From contig CAIIXF020000003.1 in assembly GCA_903813345.2 (NCBI GenBank), positions 1,642,109-1,706,108 on the forward strand: a stretch of 64,000 bases of DNA, given 5' to 3'. The notes beneath the pieces are model-generated. The model was not told the DNA's origin. It made no database searches and saw nothing but the letters and a program-made list of their open reading frames with translations. How positions within the stretch are numbered: position 1 is the stretch's first letter; each line of letters starts with the position of its first letter. A program made the translations under genes and the position numbers. Below, piece by piece: positions 1-11,017 of the stretch. The stretch is from Owenia fusiformis (taxonomy: Eukaryota > Annelida > Polychaeta > Sabellida > Oweniidae).

Positions 1-368
1 TATGAGCTTATTTTTAGGGCTAATGACCCCCTCCCTTGCTGTTCAACTACAGTTACATAGCAGATGCATAGGTAGCTTTAAAATTCAAAAAATGTGTAAC
101 ATGCCACTGTAAACTTATATTTTTTATCTTCAGATTACCAATTTCAAGATGCATTATAACACAGATGTGTATGAGGGAAGCACGTACCAGGCACACTTTC
201 GTCCAGGGGGCACCTAGTTGGAGGAAGTGTTTTAAGCTCATCGTGATGTACAATTAAAAATGTATCCATTCCCCAATTATGTTATCCCAAAAAACTACAA
301 AGAATAGTACAAGCATGAATATGCACGGGAAAAAATTAAAGAATCCAAGAAAACTTAATTATACACAA

Positions 369-1000
369 TGTCAGGAATGTCTGAAAATGGTGACCCGTAT
401 TGACAAACATAAAAAGTGTGTAAGGGCGTGAATGTTGAAATATGTAAAAAGGAAGAAATATCAGAAGTTGGAATCCTCAAAAACATGCCATTATTTGAGG
501 AATGGCTTAAAACTCCCCCAGGAGCCCAACACACGGGGTATAATACCCAAAGGACAAAGAGGGACGTCTCTTTTGTTCTTGAGCAGATTGCACAGGGAGA
601 GGATAACTTTGACCCCCTTGATTTTGACCAAATCAATAATAATTTCATCAAGCCTGCTCTAGATTGGACAGTAGGTAACATTAAGCAGCCAAACACCATC
701 AAGGCAAATCTCAATAGACTTCAACATTATTATATTTTCCTTCTTTTGAGCATGAAAACAATCAAACATTCAGAATTCCTTATTTGCGTGAAACAAAACA
801 GAATATGGTGTAATTCAATGAAAAATTTAGCTAAGAAAAATCATCTCAACAAACATAGTGACATTCATGAGGAACTCATTACTCCAAAACACATCAAAGC
901 ATTCATGTTTTCAGACTATGTTAAGGAAACAAAGACGTATTTCCTAAAAAAAACACGATATTACTCTCAGTGTATAGGATGCAGAATTACCCTTCTCTGA
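369..1000 (+). pseudogene. Zinc-finger plus tyrosine-recombinase-like N-terminal relic
   Basis: The reading frame from 369 encodes a C-x2-C-x9-H-x2-C knuckle (CQECLKMVTRIDKHKKC) and then stops at 429. A second frame, open from 416 to 1000, carries FEEWLKTPPG, then a helical stretch and TIKANLNRLQHYYIFLL, then ELITPKHIKAF. This order (zinc knuckle, core-binding-like helices, 'LITPE-IK-F' segment) resembles uncharacterised invertebrate proteins related to tyrosine recombinases or Cryptons, from memory of the family. The frame switch near 417-431 indicates a frameshift, so I call it a relic. No catalytic R-H-R-Y domain follows. The family call is an inference. An HMM search for the phage-integrase SAM-like fold would settle it. 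Confidence 0.4.
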
Positions 1001-1444
1001 ATGGAACATTGCGTGAAAAAAAATGGAATTCCAAGTCTAAGCACATCTAGAAACTAAGTCTAAGCACACTAGGTGCTTATAAGCAATAAATTCAAGTAGC
1101 ATGTCTTGTATACACGTTATCCCCTCTCCATCCGATCCCCCCTCCATCTGATATTAATTTATTTTGATTGTTGCTCTTTAACAAAACATGTTGGACAGTA
1201 GAGTTAGCTTTACAGATTATGGTCCCTTTTATTTTGCATTTGTGCTTAGATATTCATGTTATTTGGACAAAAAGAAAGTTTTTCCATACAAAATTAATCC
1301 TTTCCAAACATAATGTTTTAACAATTAACTGTGCGAACACAGGCGCATGGGTCCTTTATTACATGTTTTTGATCTCCTACCAGGATAATAGTTTTGTTAA
1401 ATAAAGAATTGGCAGTAGATATAAAATATTCTTTTTATTTTCAG
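1001..1444. other. Non-coding stretch, no gene seen
   Basis: This AT-rich sequence lies between the recombinase-like relic and the next acceptor site. The overlapping open frames at 1168-1404 have no recognisable motif or splice context. It ends in a pyrimidine-rich tract and TTTTCAG. Confidence 0.4.
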
Positions 1445-1787
1445 CATTGTCTACATTGCCAACAAACTGTTGCAAGATGCAGGCTCTTTGACAGATGCTG
1501 TTAACACAAAAAATATCCAAAACAACCTTCACTATGTGTTCAACAAAGGAAATAAACAAGCTAGACAGCAATGGATCGATTATGTTGACAATTGGTCACT
1601 TTTTCAACTCTGGTTGTTCACTGTTCAGATTAGGAGGTATTCAGATTTCAAGTTTTTTTTAACATGGGAGTCTATGGAAGGTAAAAATGGGACCGAAAAA
1701 AAGTGTTCAAATTGGAAGGTGTTTGGATTAGCCAGGTGTTCAGATATACAGGTTCTACTGTATTGTCACAATAACTTGAAGAATTGA
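1445..1787 (+). CDS. Orphan exon, unrecognised protein
   Basis: A strong acceptor (attctttttattttcag) ends at 1444. With one leading base the frame reads IVYIANKLLQDAGSLTDAV and continues NNLHYVFNKGNKQARQQWIDYVDNW, with even hydrophilic composition, to a stop at 1787. From about 1620 the sequence turns into short imperfect repeats of 'aggtgttcagatt', so the true coding part probably ends earlier. I recognise no domain. It could continue the relic at 369-1000 across a 440-bp intron, but I see no donor that proves this. Confidence 0.25.
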
Positions 1788-2784
1788 TTATTGGTCTATA
1801 TTTGGGAGTGTGTGATCACTTAATATCTGAAGAATGCAAATAGTTGTTTTTTGAAAATTGTTTATCAGATTAGAATCGTAACAACTACAGGAAACCTTTT
1901 TTAATAACACATACATTTAGTTGTGAAGAGTTTTGCTCATAAAAGGACCCCTGTCTAACTCCCATATAAATTCATAAAACTCTAAGGAATTTGGCTAAAT
2001 TTGTAAAGATAAATCAAGGACTCATTACTGTTTCAGAGTATTGAAAACAGTGGTTCTGCAACAGGACATAAAACCTTAATGGAGTCTTTAAAAAGGATAT
2101 TAGTCAGGGAATGAGTCGAGATATCGACTTAGAAAATATCGAAAATTGTATTGTGTGACATTGAATGGTACTTCTTGATAACTGAATTTGTTTTTATCTG
2201 GGTAATCAACGGATTATAGTTGAGCGAAGTTAGGCGACTAAGCATCCAGTTTTGACACTTCAATTGTGTTGGGGAGCTGTATATATTTCAGTCAAATTCA
2301 TGCTGAGCACAGCTTAATGATTTCGATTTTATAGTCTCTATACTTGATCAAGATGATGAACAGTCAAATTCAATCAAAATATCTGAACCATAAACCTGTG
2401 CTCATTGTTAAAACTAAGGCTTTTTCAACAATATGGATGTTAATCTATAGCACATTTAGGAGCTACCAGTATCGTGTACATGTACATGCACTTTTAAATA
2501 ATAAAAGTTGTGTCCTACAATCTTTATTATAAATTGACAGTTTATTCTGATCATTTACAATTGAATTACAATGCTGTTTACTTCTCTCAAACTTTTATTA
2601 GCACACATGGATGAGCTATTGTTATCGCCAATTTGTCGGTCCATCTGTCTGTTCACTTTTATAGCAGAAATAAGGTTTTGGTCATAACCTGTCAATCATC
2701 GATTTGCTTGAATTTGTTCAAGAACCGAATTTATAATGTACCCAAGGGACTTTTTTTTATAACAAGTATTGTCCTTTGTTACAG
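1788..2784. other. Non-coding stretch, no gene seen
   Basis: The sequence is AT-rich without coding signal. At 2625-2660 there is a short 'cggtccatctgtctgttcac' stretch typical of PSVRPSV-type invertebrate repeats, which recurs at 3470-3560. Confidence 0.35.
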
Positions 2785-2827
2785 AATCAGTAAGCAGTGA
2801 TGAGTGCAACATCAAGCAGAGATGTGG
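2785..2827 (+). CDS. Possible short first coding exon
   Basis: An acceptor (tttgttacag) ends at 2784 and a consensus donor GTAAGT starts at 2828. The 43-bp interval contains an ATG at 2800 followed by SATSSRDV. The splice signals are good but the coding evidence is tiny, and no partner exon is identified. Confidence 0.15.
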
Positions 2828-2999
2828 GTAAGTCGTATCAGAATATTTTTAGTGAGTATGAACAACTTTCTTACCCTTGAGCCACATGTGAATGTCAAGG
2901 GTAAACAGTTTATTTTGTGGATTCATTTAAAAATTTTAGAGATGTTTCTATGGATGAAAGTTTAGAACTGATTAGTTTTTAGGCGGTCTGGGTAAATGT

Positions 3000-4010
3000 T
3001 AGGGTGGCCACTGGCCATTTTGGATGTTCCATCCCAAAAACTGTATTCTATTAAAGGGTGTGATTCTGTTCACCCTGCGTCTTGTTCTATAGTTATATCA
3101 CTTAAGAGTAGATTGCAAATATTTGTATCATTTTTTCGATTTGAGTTTCAGAAAATTCAAAATGGCTGCCTATGTGGAATTTGGCGATAATTTCCTGATT
3201 TCTTCAAAGTTAGCCAATATTATACTGAAATTGAAGGGAATTTATTTAGATAGTGAAAATATGTTTATTGGTGAATACTTTTACGCAACAAAAAAAATTA
3301 AAGATGGCTACTGCTTTAAAAATGGTTGAGGATTTTTCCCAGAAACATACATTTCACATGTATTCATGTTTTTCAGCCTGACCCCCAGGAGTAATGTAAA
3401 GGGGGGGGTGTTTGAAAAACAGGAATTTTCATTAATTATCGGAACAAATGAAGTTCTGTAGGGATATAGTGAAGCCCTCCGTCTATCAGTCAGTCCGTCT
3501 GTCTATCCGCAAGATAACTCGATCACTTGTTAACAGATTTTCTTCATATTTGGTAGAAAGATGTATATTGGTGAATAGTTTTACGCAAAAAAATCTTTTT
3601 CAAGATGGCCACTGCTTCCAAAATGGCGGGATATTTTTGCAAAAATCTTAAGTTTTTCATTCAAACCAAAGTAATTAATACTATTGTTTGAAATTTTGAT
3701 AGTATGTTCACAACATTTATTTTTTTCACATATATTCCATGTTTTTCACTCTGACCCCGAGGAGCAGTGTATGGGGGGGGGGGGGGGAAACAGGAAATTG
3801 TGTCAATTTTGAGATCTTTCTGAAGTATAGCTTTATTATACTCAAATGAAAGGAAATTTAGAGTAGATTACAAATAATGTATCATTTTTCTAATTTGTGC
3901 CTCGTATCATTCAAAATGGCCGTCTAATGTGGGATTTCCAATAGTTTTCTGATCTCTTCAAAGTATGTATGGCTATATTATACTCAAATTGAAGGAAATT
4001 TAGGGCAGTA
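3000..4010. repeat. Diverged tandem repeat with 'aaaatggccgcc'-type motifs
   Basis: The segment at 3108-3256 (gtagattgcaaat ... ttcaaaatggctgcc ... gaaattgaagggaattta) returns at 3863-4006, about 755 bp later. The segment at 3256-3420 (tattggtgaat-ttttacgca ... 'tgacccccaggagtaatgta' and a G-run) returns at 3556-3790. A 'PSVRPSV'-like stretch (3475-3510) sits between them. This is an old invertebrate repeat family. The open frames inside it are chance. Confidence 0.6.
3771..3787. repeat. Homopolymeric G tract
   Basis: About 17 consecutive G residues follow 'tgacccc-aggagcagtgta'. The same place in the upstream repeat copy (near 3399) has a shorter G run, so the tract has grown within the repeat. 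Confidence 0.8.
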
Positions 4011-4770
4011 CGTCAAGATACGTGCTAGTAGGCAGGCTGGATAATGATGAATGGGAGTGCCTATAAAGTATTATGCAAGAATACAAGGTGATAAACCCGG
4101 GGCGCAGCTTTCCAGAGAAGCAAATGGAGAATTGCTTAGTTCTGCCTAATATCAACAACATCAATTTAATTCTGACTAATATCAACAATATCAATCAATA
4201 TTGCTTAGTTTTGCCCTAATATCAAACAACGATGACAAATACAGTCGAAGGAACAGTATTAAGGTACACGGAATTTCCATTGCAGTGTATATTGTGAACA
4301 AAAATGGTATAGCACAGTTAAAACAATTCTTTGTTTATTACATCAGTCCAATCATGTAGCAATGGCTTTTGTTCCCATTTTTTCATAACATTAAATTTTG
4401 GTATTTATGTTGGTTTTATATATTTTTTTAAATCTGAAGTTAGGCTATAGAATATTGCTCTGTTGAGCAAGTTGAACACTAAAATATTGATATCAGTGCA
4501 TTTTATATAGTTATGTATGTAAAACTGATATCAGATAAAAGGTCGTCTGCGACCAACATCTAATTACAGTAGCAATGTTTTTCTAGATACTTAACTGCAG
4601 GTGATCAAAGGTGAAATATTCAAAGCTAAAAGTGAAATATTCAAAGTTAAAAGTAAAAATATGAGGGAGAGTATACCCATTATAAATTGATGGATTATAA
4701 TGATGATGACATATTTTTGTATTTATGATATGACATATTTTTGTATTTTTATTTTATTTTGTATTCACAT
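4011..4770. other. Non-coding stretch, no gene seen
   Basis: The sequence is AT-rich, with a short local duplication of 'aattctgactaatatcaacaa' near 4140-4230. No supported open frame was found. Confidence 0.35.
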
Positions 4771-4922
4771 TGTAAAATATCATGTATAGATGTATGTTCC
4801 ACTTTGAATGCTCACAGTTGTTCATGTATATTGTAAAATCAATTATGGGAATATATACTCCCCTTGGGGTGTCAAAGCCTGTGTTGTGAAATAAAATTAT
4901 TTTGAAATTGATTGAATTGATT
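4771..4922 (+). repeat. Probable LINE-type 3' tail
   Basis: 'ccccttggggtgtcaaagcc' is followed by 'gaaataaaattattttgaaa' and a short repeated tail 'ttgattgaattgattt'. A polyadenylation-like AATAAA plus a short tandem tail is typical of CR1/RTE-like retrotransposon 3' ends. No reverse transcriptase lies directly upstream, so it would be a strongly 5'-truncated copy. Confidence 0.35.
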
Positions 4923-5154
4923 TAAATGAACCATTATCCAACAGAAGTCACAAGATAAGGAGAATGGCAAGCAAGATAAGGCAAATGGCAAGCAAGATTT
5001 GTTTTTGTCAAACAATGGAGACAAAAAAATCTGTGTTTCCAAAACCAAAACTAAGGCGAAGCTGAAGCTGAACCTCAACAAGAAAGACGCCACCCTACTC
5101 TAACCAACCCCGTGAAAAGCAACATCATGGAAACACCGGGACTCACACCAGCCA

Positions 5155-5650
5155 AAACTGCCAAAAACAATCAACATGCCACAGAACAAACAACCTAGAG
5201 TCGCTAAAACAAGAAATCTTTTGGGAAACAAGAGACCAAGGCGCACTACAAGCAATTACCAACTCGCCCTCTGGGATCCCAAAAGGGCTCATCCTCAAAA
5301 TACCATGTGGGGTACCAGAAAAAGACGACTGACATCATAGAAGCATTTGACGCAATATTGCACAAATGTTGGAACGACTTGAAAGATGCGGCCACCCTAC
5401 ACAGCCAAACAAGACTTGCCTTCCACAAAAAAACAGGTGGACACCCTCACAAAGAAACTGGCCAGCACAATGGGTAAAACTGAAGCAGAGAAAACAACCA
5501 AAGAACTACGAAACGCAGCTTCAGAATACAAATCAAAAGGAAACAAGCAACGACACCTAACCAACGCAGCAGATAACAATCTTCAACAAACCCCAGCCCT
5601 TTTCAGGGCCACCTATCTCTACCAAAAGAGTTATTACATTTATGAATTAT
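5155..5650 (+). pseudogene. Decayed ORF1-like coding relic
   Basis: One frame reads RTNNLESLKQEIFWETRDQG and SPSGIPKGLILKIPCGVPEKDD, then stops. With a one-base shift the next frame continues DIIEAFDAILHKCWNDLKD and TLHSQTRLAFHKKT. A third frame then gives a charged, helix-prone stretch, VDTLTKKLASTMGKTEAEKT, up to about 5550. Successive sensible segments in different frames suggest a protein with a coiled-coil end that has lost its frame. The 'IPKGL-L' motif followed by a helical acidic-basic tail recalls unnamed ORFs next to retroelements, but I cannot name the family. Confidence 0.3.
5595..5613 (+). promoter_or_regulatory. Histone-type 3' stem-loop look-alike
   Basis: The sequence agcccttttcagggccacc can fold into a GCCCU/AGGGC stem with a UUUC loop and is followed by ACC. 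This closely matches the metazoan replication-dependent histone mRNA stem-loop (GGYYYUUHUHARRRCC then ACC). No histone coding sequence is nearby. The sixth base pair (A5595-C5610) is a mismatch. Confidence 0.3.
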
Positions 5651-6464
5651 AACCCAAATTCCTTGAAATAACCTACCAATGTATGACTGTATGAATGAAT
5701 GAATATAACAACCAATTACAAACACACATATACAACTACATATAACAACTACCGACACCAACAATATAACCTTACCCATTAATACACTTCAAACTCACCA
5801 AAATCAACCTTACCTACCAGTCTTAAACAATATCACTCCTTTTTTTCTGAATTAACAAAGAGCGACATCTTCCTATAAAACCGACAACAATTCTGCAACA
5901 CACGGAAAACAAGAATATTCATATACGGGAAGACAGCTCCCAAAATCAAGTCAATATCTCTACAACATAACATGCCATCAACACAACACATACACCAACA
6001 CGAAGCCAAAACAAAACACAGAACAACCAAACCATTCAAAACAAATTAACCCACCAAATGCGTACTACATACGCCACCAAACCAACACCACATCCACCAA
6101 CCAAAACACCGCAAAACTCAGATTAAACCCCAAAAAACGGTTATGCTCAAACAAGTTCATACCTAAAGAATTGTCGCCCAAGGAATCTCTATGGGGCAAA
6201 GATCTGAGTAACAAGCCCGGGCCACAAGTTTATGGGACTGGAGTCATGTGCTTACAGGACAATGAACTTATGAAATATTATTCATTTTAGCTTGTAACCC
6301 ATTTCTTACCATTTGATGATTAAAAAGCAACTAACAGGCCATTTCGTACAAAATGTATGAAATAAATGTACTATGTATAAAATTTATTTAGGCTATACTA
6401 AAATAGACTTTCAAATAATTGTAAGTATTTTCCTAAACATGAACTACTGTTTTTTTTCCATTAC

Positions 6465-6560
6465 TTAACCCTTTCACGACGATAGGCTCAATAGTGAGCC
6501 TAAAATAATATTACCTTTCACGACGATAGGCTCCTTTTGGCACCATAATACTGCGTCATT
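6465..6560 (+). mobile_element. piggyBac-like terminus, solitary
   Basis: TTAA at 6465-6468 is followed by CCCTTTCACGACGATAGGCTC. An internal direct repeat, CTTTCACGACGATAGGCTCC, starts at about 6516. TTAA followed by CCCTTT is the usual form of piggyBac-superfamily ends. I do not see the matching right end (GAAAGGG-TTAA) downstream, so the element is probably truncated. Confidence 0.4.
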
Positions 6561-8127
6561 CTAAAAGCTGTCTCCCGAATCAGAATGCATCGCAATATCC
6601 TCTGGGCCTTTTCGTACAGTGTAAGAGCTCTTCATGAAATTTGTTGAGATTATTTAGCATTTTATCGGCTTTATTCACAACTTATTGATGAAGTCGAGGA
6701 TATAATAATATAATAATATAATCAATTGGATTATTTATACTGTAGTAGATCGGATGTTGTCGTTTCAAATATGCAATCAGACGGCGTGTGCGGAATGTTA
6801 CTTAATCAGTTCTCGGCCGATTTTTAAAATTCATGAGAAAATAATATCTGAAGCCAAGATGTTCTACTATATTGTGATAAGCTTTTTGACCCCGATTTTT
6901 GACTATTAGCTTTTAGATTATGTGCAAGTTAAATAGCAGGGATTAATTTCCTAATGAGACAGATTTATATTTTGCAATCAGATTCAGACGGATTAAATTC
7001 TTCTCTCTTTTACAGGATGTGTATTTTCAATCAGACTTGCTGATTATTCTTCGGTTTATTTCAAATTTAATTTTAGAGAGATATATTGTTATTCAATTGT
7101 AAGAATTATAATATGGAAATAAATATAACATAACATAACATATTATAAAAATCAACATCACGCCCGATGATCGGAAGTAATGAACGGATGGGGGAGGGGG
7201 TAGCCGATTTTGTCCAAAAATTCAACAAATCTGGAAGATTTATTGTTTCAAGAGAAAGTTTATAATTATAATTCAATTGCTAAATTAATAGGTGCATGAC
7301 ATTGGGAAATATGTTAAGTCTTCTAGGTATTTTTTTCAACCGATAGGCTTCTTAGATATAAGATTTATTCAAAATAGCGCAGCGTCACAAACTTTCAAAT
7401 GTGCAGGACCGTAATCACATTTTGTCAATGGGGGGGGTCACTTTTCAAAACTTTCCAAGGGGGTTTACATTTGACAAATCTGGCCCCGCAATCACTTGAA
7501 AAGTGCTAAGAATGGTGACCCCCCCCCCCCCCCGGGTAAGGCCCTGCAGTAATAAGTTCACAATGATCATGCTTTTAGAAAAATATACAACGATTAAAAT
7601 GCGCATACTGTGCACACAATGTACAAGGATTGCCAAACTTGCATGCACGTTCTTGATAATAAGAAAAAAGGTCGAACAGTTACTTAAAAATCAAACATTT
7701 TCATTTTTTAAACATAGTAAATATTTGGATATTTAAATCAAGAAAAGTATGATAACATTTATGATCGATAATTATTAATAACTCTCCATAGCCAACAGCG
7801 ACTGTGACGACATGTTTATTTACTTAGCTAATTATTAGACATTTACAATATTGTTAATGGTCGCAACGGATACTATAAGTAAGCAGTTCGGATACCACGT
7901 TTGTATACGACAATAACAAATCCCGGGCAGAATATTATTTAACAGTATCTGATCTTATTAGTTATTAATCAATTTGGATAACAAATATATTATCTCGTCA
8001 TATTGGAGTTTATTATATAGTGTTTCTCGTTGTGTCAGGTTGAAGAAAAACCACAATCATTTCTTTTTTTAAGAAGTCATGACAAAATGCCCTTGCATCA
8101 GATTTTTGAGCTCAAATAATATAATAT
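6561..8127. other. Non-coding stretch with a G/C-run inverted pair
   Basis: No coding signal was found. At 7430-7535 a run of G followed by 'gtcacttttcaaaa' faces 'cttgaaaagtgc...ggtgac' and a run of 15 or more C, giving an imperfect inverted repeat of about 100 bp. The rest is AT-rich single-copy-looking sequence. Confidence 0.4.
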
Positions 8128-8274
8128 AAAAATAAGACACAACTTCAGTCCGCAATCATGTTGAATGGCTAGGACAAAAACAACAAAGAGAAAATATGCT
8201 GAAGTAGCTACAGACATGGGGAAAAAAGACCCTGTAAGATACCTCCCTAGATTCCTGCATCTAGACAGACCATG
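8128..8274 (+). repeat. Zinc-finger repeat family, copy 1 (N-terminal part)
   Basis: Bases 8128-8250 are closely similar to 35460-35580 ('aatggctaggacaaaaacaa' and following). The frame from the ATG at 8167 encodes MARTKTTKRKYAEVATDMG and DPVRY before a stop. Comparison with the copies at 35.5 and 63.6 kb shows that 'DPVRYP' should lead into a C2H2-like finger (YCDKNFTRRSILKRHL), which is missing here. All three copies are relics of one source sequence. Confidence 0.55.
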
Positions 8275-8920
8275 AAGCCAGAACCTGTTGCCAGAGTCTG
8301 TATCCAGAGTCTCTATCCAGAGTCTGTTTTGCCAGAGTGTACATCCAGAGCCTTGCAGTTAGAGAAGCCATTGGCAGTAGTACCCTTTATACAACAGGTA
8401 GGTTTGAGAATTTCTTCATTTTCTGCATTATAGATGTCACCTGCTTCTGAAATCATTGATGCTGCAGAATGTAAAGGTAGGCTTAATTATGGAGTAATAC
8501 GACCACATATGACAACATATAATATTGTTTTACCTAATTAGGCTTTTTTGGTGTGTGTCAACCTTGCATAATATCCCTCCATTCAGTATCCTGTGAAATT
8601 CAGTTTTGAAGGGCAGTTTTGAGTGTAACTTTTTTTGGAAGGGCAATTGTGACGTCATAATATATTAGCAAATGTATACATACATTTGTATTATCATTGT
8701 GTTCAGAAAAATGCCAAGAATAAAAATAGCACCATTTTGAAGAATAACAAACAAAATGGTTGTACTATTAGAATATAGTCCTGAGTAAGGATACTAGTGG
8801 TTACCGTTAGTGATTTGGTTTAATGTATAAAAAGTTATTTTTCTCCTTCCCTACCCCATCAGAGCGCCATCTGGCGTTTGGTAAATGAATCGGGGCTCAA
8901 TATTTATAAGGCAGGTCCTC
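8275..8920. other. Intergenic with weak exon-like pieces
   Basis: A 'ccagagtctgt' motif is repeated four times between 8280 and 8345. An acceptor/donor pair brackets 8434-8476 (ATGTCACCTG...TGTAAAG then GTAGGC), giving a possible 43-bp exon (MSPASEIIDAAECK). Its phase does not join the exon at 9286, so I do not call a gene. Confidence 0.25.
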
Positions 8921-8924
8921 ATTT

Positions 8925-9075
8925 ACAATAATAATTGACTAACTGAAACTGATAGGCAAATCTGACTTGAGAAACTGAGTACTGAGTAACTAAAAAACTG
9001 ACTAGGTACATAAGACTTAAACTGAGTACATAAATTGAGTACTGAATAACTAAGAAACTGAGTAGTAAATGAAGT
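8925..9075. repeat. Imperfect short tandem repeat
   Basis: Repeated 'aaactgagtactgagtaact' type units occur in a diverged array of roughly 20-25 bp period. Confidence 0.55.
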
Positions 9076-9285
9076 CTCTCCGTCTGTCAACATTGGCCGC
9101 ACAAATTAAAACTGCTATTCGGATTGAGTCATATCCACATTCATTTTATGCATATCCACTACACTGTGTGAGCACAGGACCGTGGATCCTTTATTATTTT
9201 CTGTCATTTTAGCCATCATTCAATTTTGAGCAACATACTGTGAGCCCAGTACTCATGATACTATTTTTGTTACTATTTGTTTCAG

Positions 9286-10166
9286 GATGTTACTTAACAT
9301 TGACAGTGAGGAGTTTTTCATTCTTAAAAAGAGATGGAGTGATAGATTTGTAGTTGGAAAATCTTATACATTCCAAATTGCTGGTAACATTGTAGAGGAA
9401 ATTAAAGAGAGTAAGATAAATATTTAACCTAAAAACTTTAACAAAATTTATCAAGGATGAAAACAGTTTAAGTTATCTCTACAGTTGACTATACCAATAT
9501 AATTCTTTTAAATAATTCTTTGAATCCCAAATACAATAATTCCAACAGTATTTTAACAATTTGTTTGAAATTTTATAGGTACTTTCATGTTTTTCCAAAC
9601 ATTGAACTATCTTGAAAAATAGCAGCTTTTACACATTATTTTACAATTTTGAAAATGGCCTCCATTTTTACATGTGTTATTTCATGTTTTTTTACTATAA
9701 CTTAAAAATTAATAGAGTGATTTGTTCATATTTGTGTACATTTACAAGTTATATATTGTAATTTTGTTATTCTTAACGTACCTAACAAGAGGTATGATAT
9801 TGTAGTCAGCTTGACGGGCTATTATTACGTTTAAGTTTAAAAAATCTTTAAGATATGTTAACCATCACATAATGATGTAGTTGAATCTACAAGGGCTCCC
9901 CAAGACAATGCCTCTTGTTTGAATATAATTGCAGATAAAACAAGCTCTATCAGTATAAAATGGGGACATACTTAAAACTTTTCCTTTCTTTAATGCACTG
10001 TTAGATTGAAGCTATTACTTTGTGTGTACACTGAGGTTTTTAACCTCTCATTCTTATGTACGATGTTTGCAAAAATACTGTTTTTAATATAGACATATCA
10101 TCCATCCGAGACCATAATGATAGTGATGAAACTGACACTAATGATGAAGAGCCTAATCAGGTTTAA
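9286..10166 (+). CDS. Two-exon gene model, acidic unknown protein
   Basis: Exon A spans 9286-9410, after a strong acceptor (ctatttgtttcag) and before the donor GTAAGA. Its frame encodes MLLNIDSEEFFILKKRWSD and then FVVGKSYTFQIAGNIVEEIKE. Exon B spans 10093-10166 after the acceptor tttttaatatag. Joining them keeps the frame (phase 1) and gives NISSIRDHNDSDETDTNDEE and a stop at 10164-10166. The preserved phase across a 682-bp intron and the acidic, hydrophilic C-terminus support a real gene end. The first codon of exon A needs two bases from an unseen upstream exon, unless the ATG at 9287 is the start. I recognise no domain. Confidence 0.4.
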
Positions 10167-10300
10167 ATAGAAGAAAGGCAATCGCATCATAACCATGAGG
10201 TAGTGAGTTTGAGAGTTAGTTTACATTCAACGTTTCAAAGTGGTTTAGTGCCTTAATCAAATCTGGTGCGGTACATCAGAAATTTAGAACTACATGTACT

Positions 10301-11017
10301 TTAACTCTTTCAGCTGGTTAGGTGACTATAGTTGACTTATCGGTACACGTGGTTAGGCGACCGTAGGTCGACATTTATGGAAATCATTTTCTTTCATTTA
10401 AATAGATGGCATACCAGTACAGTTCCCGGTTAAAAATGTGCCTACCATTTCTACACTGAACTAAACTGTCAACATAACTTCCGTATCCGGTAAAATTATG
10501 AAAAATTCCAGTAAAATTCGAACAATTTTGCCACTATTTACTTATTTTCACGATAGATTGTCTAGCTTGTTTTTTAAAAATGGCTGCCAGAGGAATAAGA
10601 ATAAATGAAGATAATGTAGAGGCTATCTTTGCTGATTCTGGTTCTGAAAGTGGCTCAGATATCGATGATAATGATTTTGATCAAAATGAAAATTTACAAA
10701 ATGACAGAGATCAAGCTATTCAAGGTAAGTAAATGTAAAATGGGCTTACACCAAATCATCAGATAGTACATTTCCCTAATGAATAATGTGTTCTAGCCTA
10801 ATATATACATATAAAAATGTCAGAAATGTAGGCCTAGTCCAGAAATGGAAAATGAATATATTTACTATAAACACTGAAAATTTGAAGTAATTCTGTCAAG
10901 TACTTTTAGAGATATTGGAAATTTAAACGTATAACTGCTAAAACGTCGATTTTCGGCAAAAAAATAACCGGTTTAAGCTACATGGAAAATACGGAATTAA
11001 CCGGGCGAAAGAGTTAA
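10301..11017 (+). mobile_element. Complete non-autonomous piggyBac-like element
   Basis: TTAA at 10301-10304 precedes CTCTTTCAGCTGGTTA, and the right end reads TAACCGGGCGAAAGAG followed by TTAA at 11014-11017. The inverted termini match at 13 of 16 positions, and the TTAA duplications are the hallmark of the piggyBac superfamily. The 709-bp body holds one exon (10580-10724) that looks like a transposase N-terminus but no catalytic domain, so it is an internal-deletion derivative. Near the left end 'ggttaggtgactatagttgac' is repeated as 'ggttaggcgaccgtaggtcg', probably subterminal transposase-binding repeats. Confidence 0.65.
10580..10724 (+). CDS. First exon of a piggyBac-like transposase
   Basis: The ATG at 10580 opens MAARGIRINEDNVEAIFADS, followed by an acidic Ser/Asp stretch (GSESGSDIDDNDFDQNE). 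The frame is cut by a perfect donor, GTAAGT, at 10725. Short acidic N-termini of this kind precede the DDE domain in piggyBac transposases, and the exon lies inside an element with TTAA-flanked termini. The remaining exons are absent, so the copy cannot encode active enzyme. Gene identity rests on context and composition rather than on a catalytic motif. Confidence 0.5.

Larger units (their letters stand above)
4960..6260 (+). other. Region of strong A/C strand bias
   Basis: From about 5000 to 6150 the plus strand is very rich in A and C and poor in T and G, unlike both flanks (for example 'ccaccaaaccaacaccacat'). Such skew is common in the 5' or ORF1 part of retroelements. A coding relic lies inside it (5155-5650). 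The rest, including frames ending RLCSNKFIPKELSPKESLWG near 6180, is broken by stops. Confidence 0.5.

Noticed and set aside
8272-9410. Joining exon candidates 8272-8396, 8434-8476 and 9286-9410 into one gene
   Set aside because: The phases do not agree: the 43-bp middle exon leaves one base, which puts a stop in the 9286 exon.
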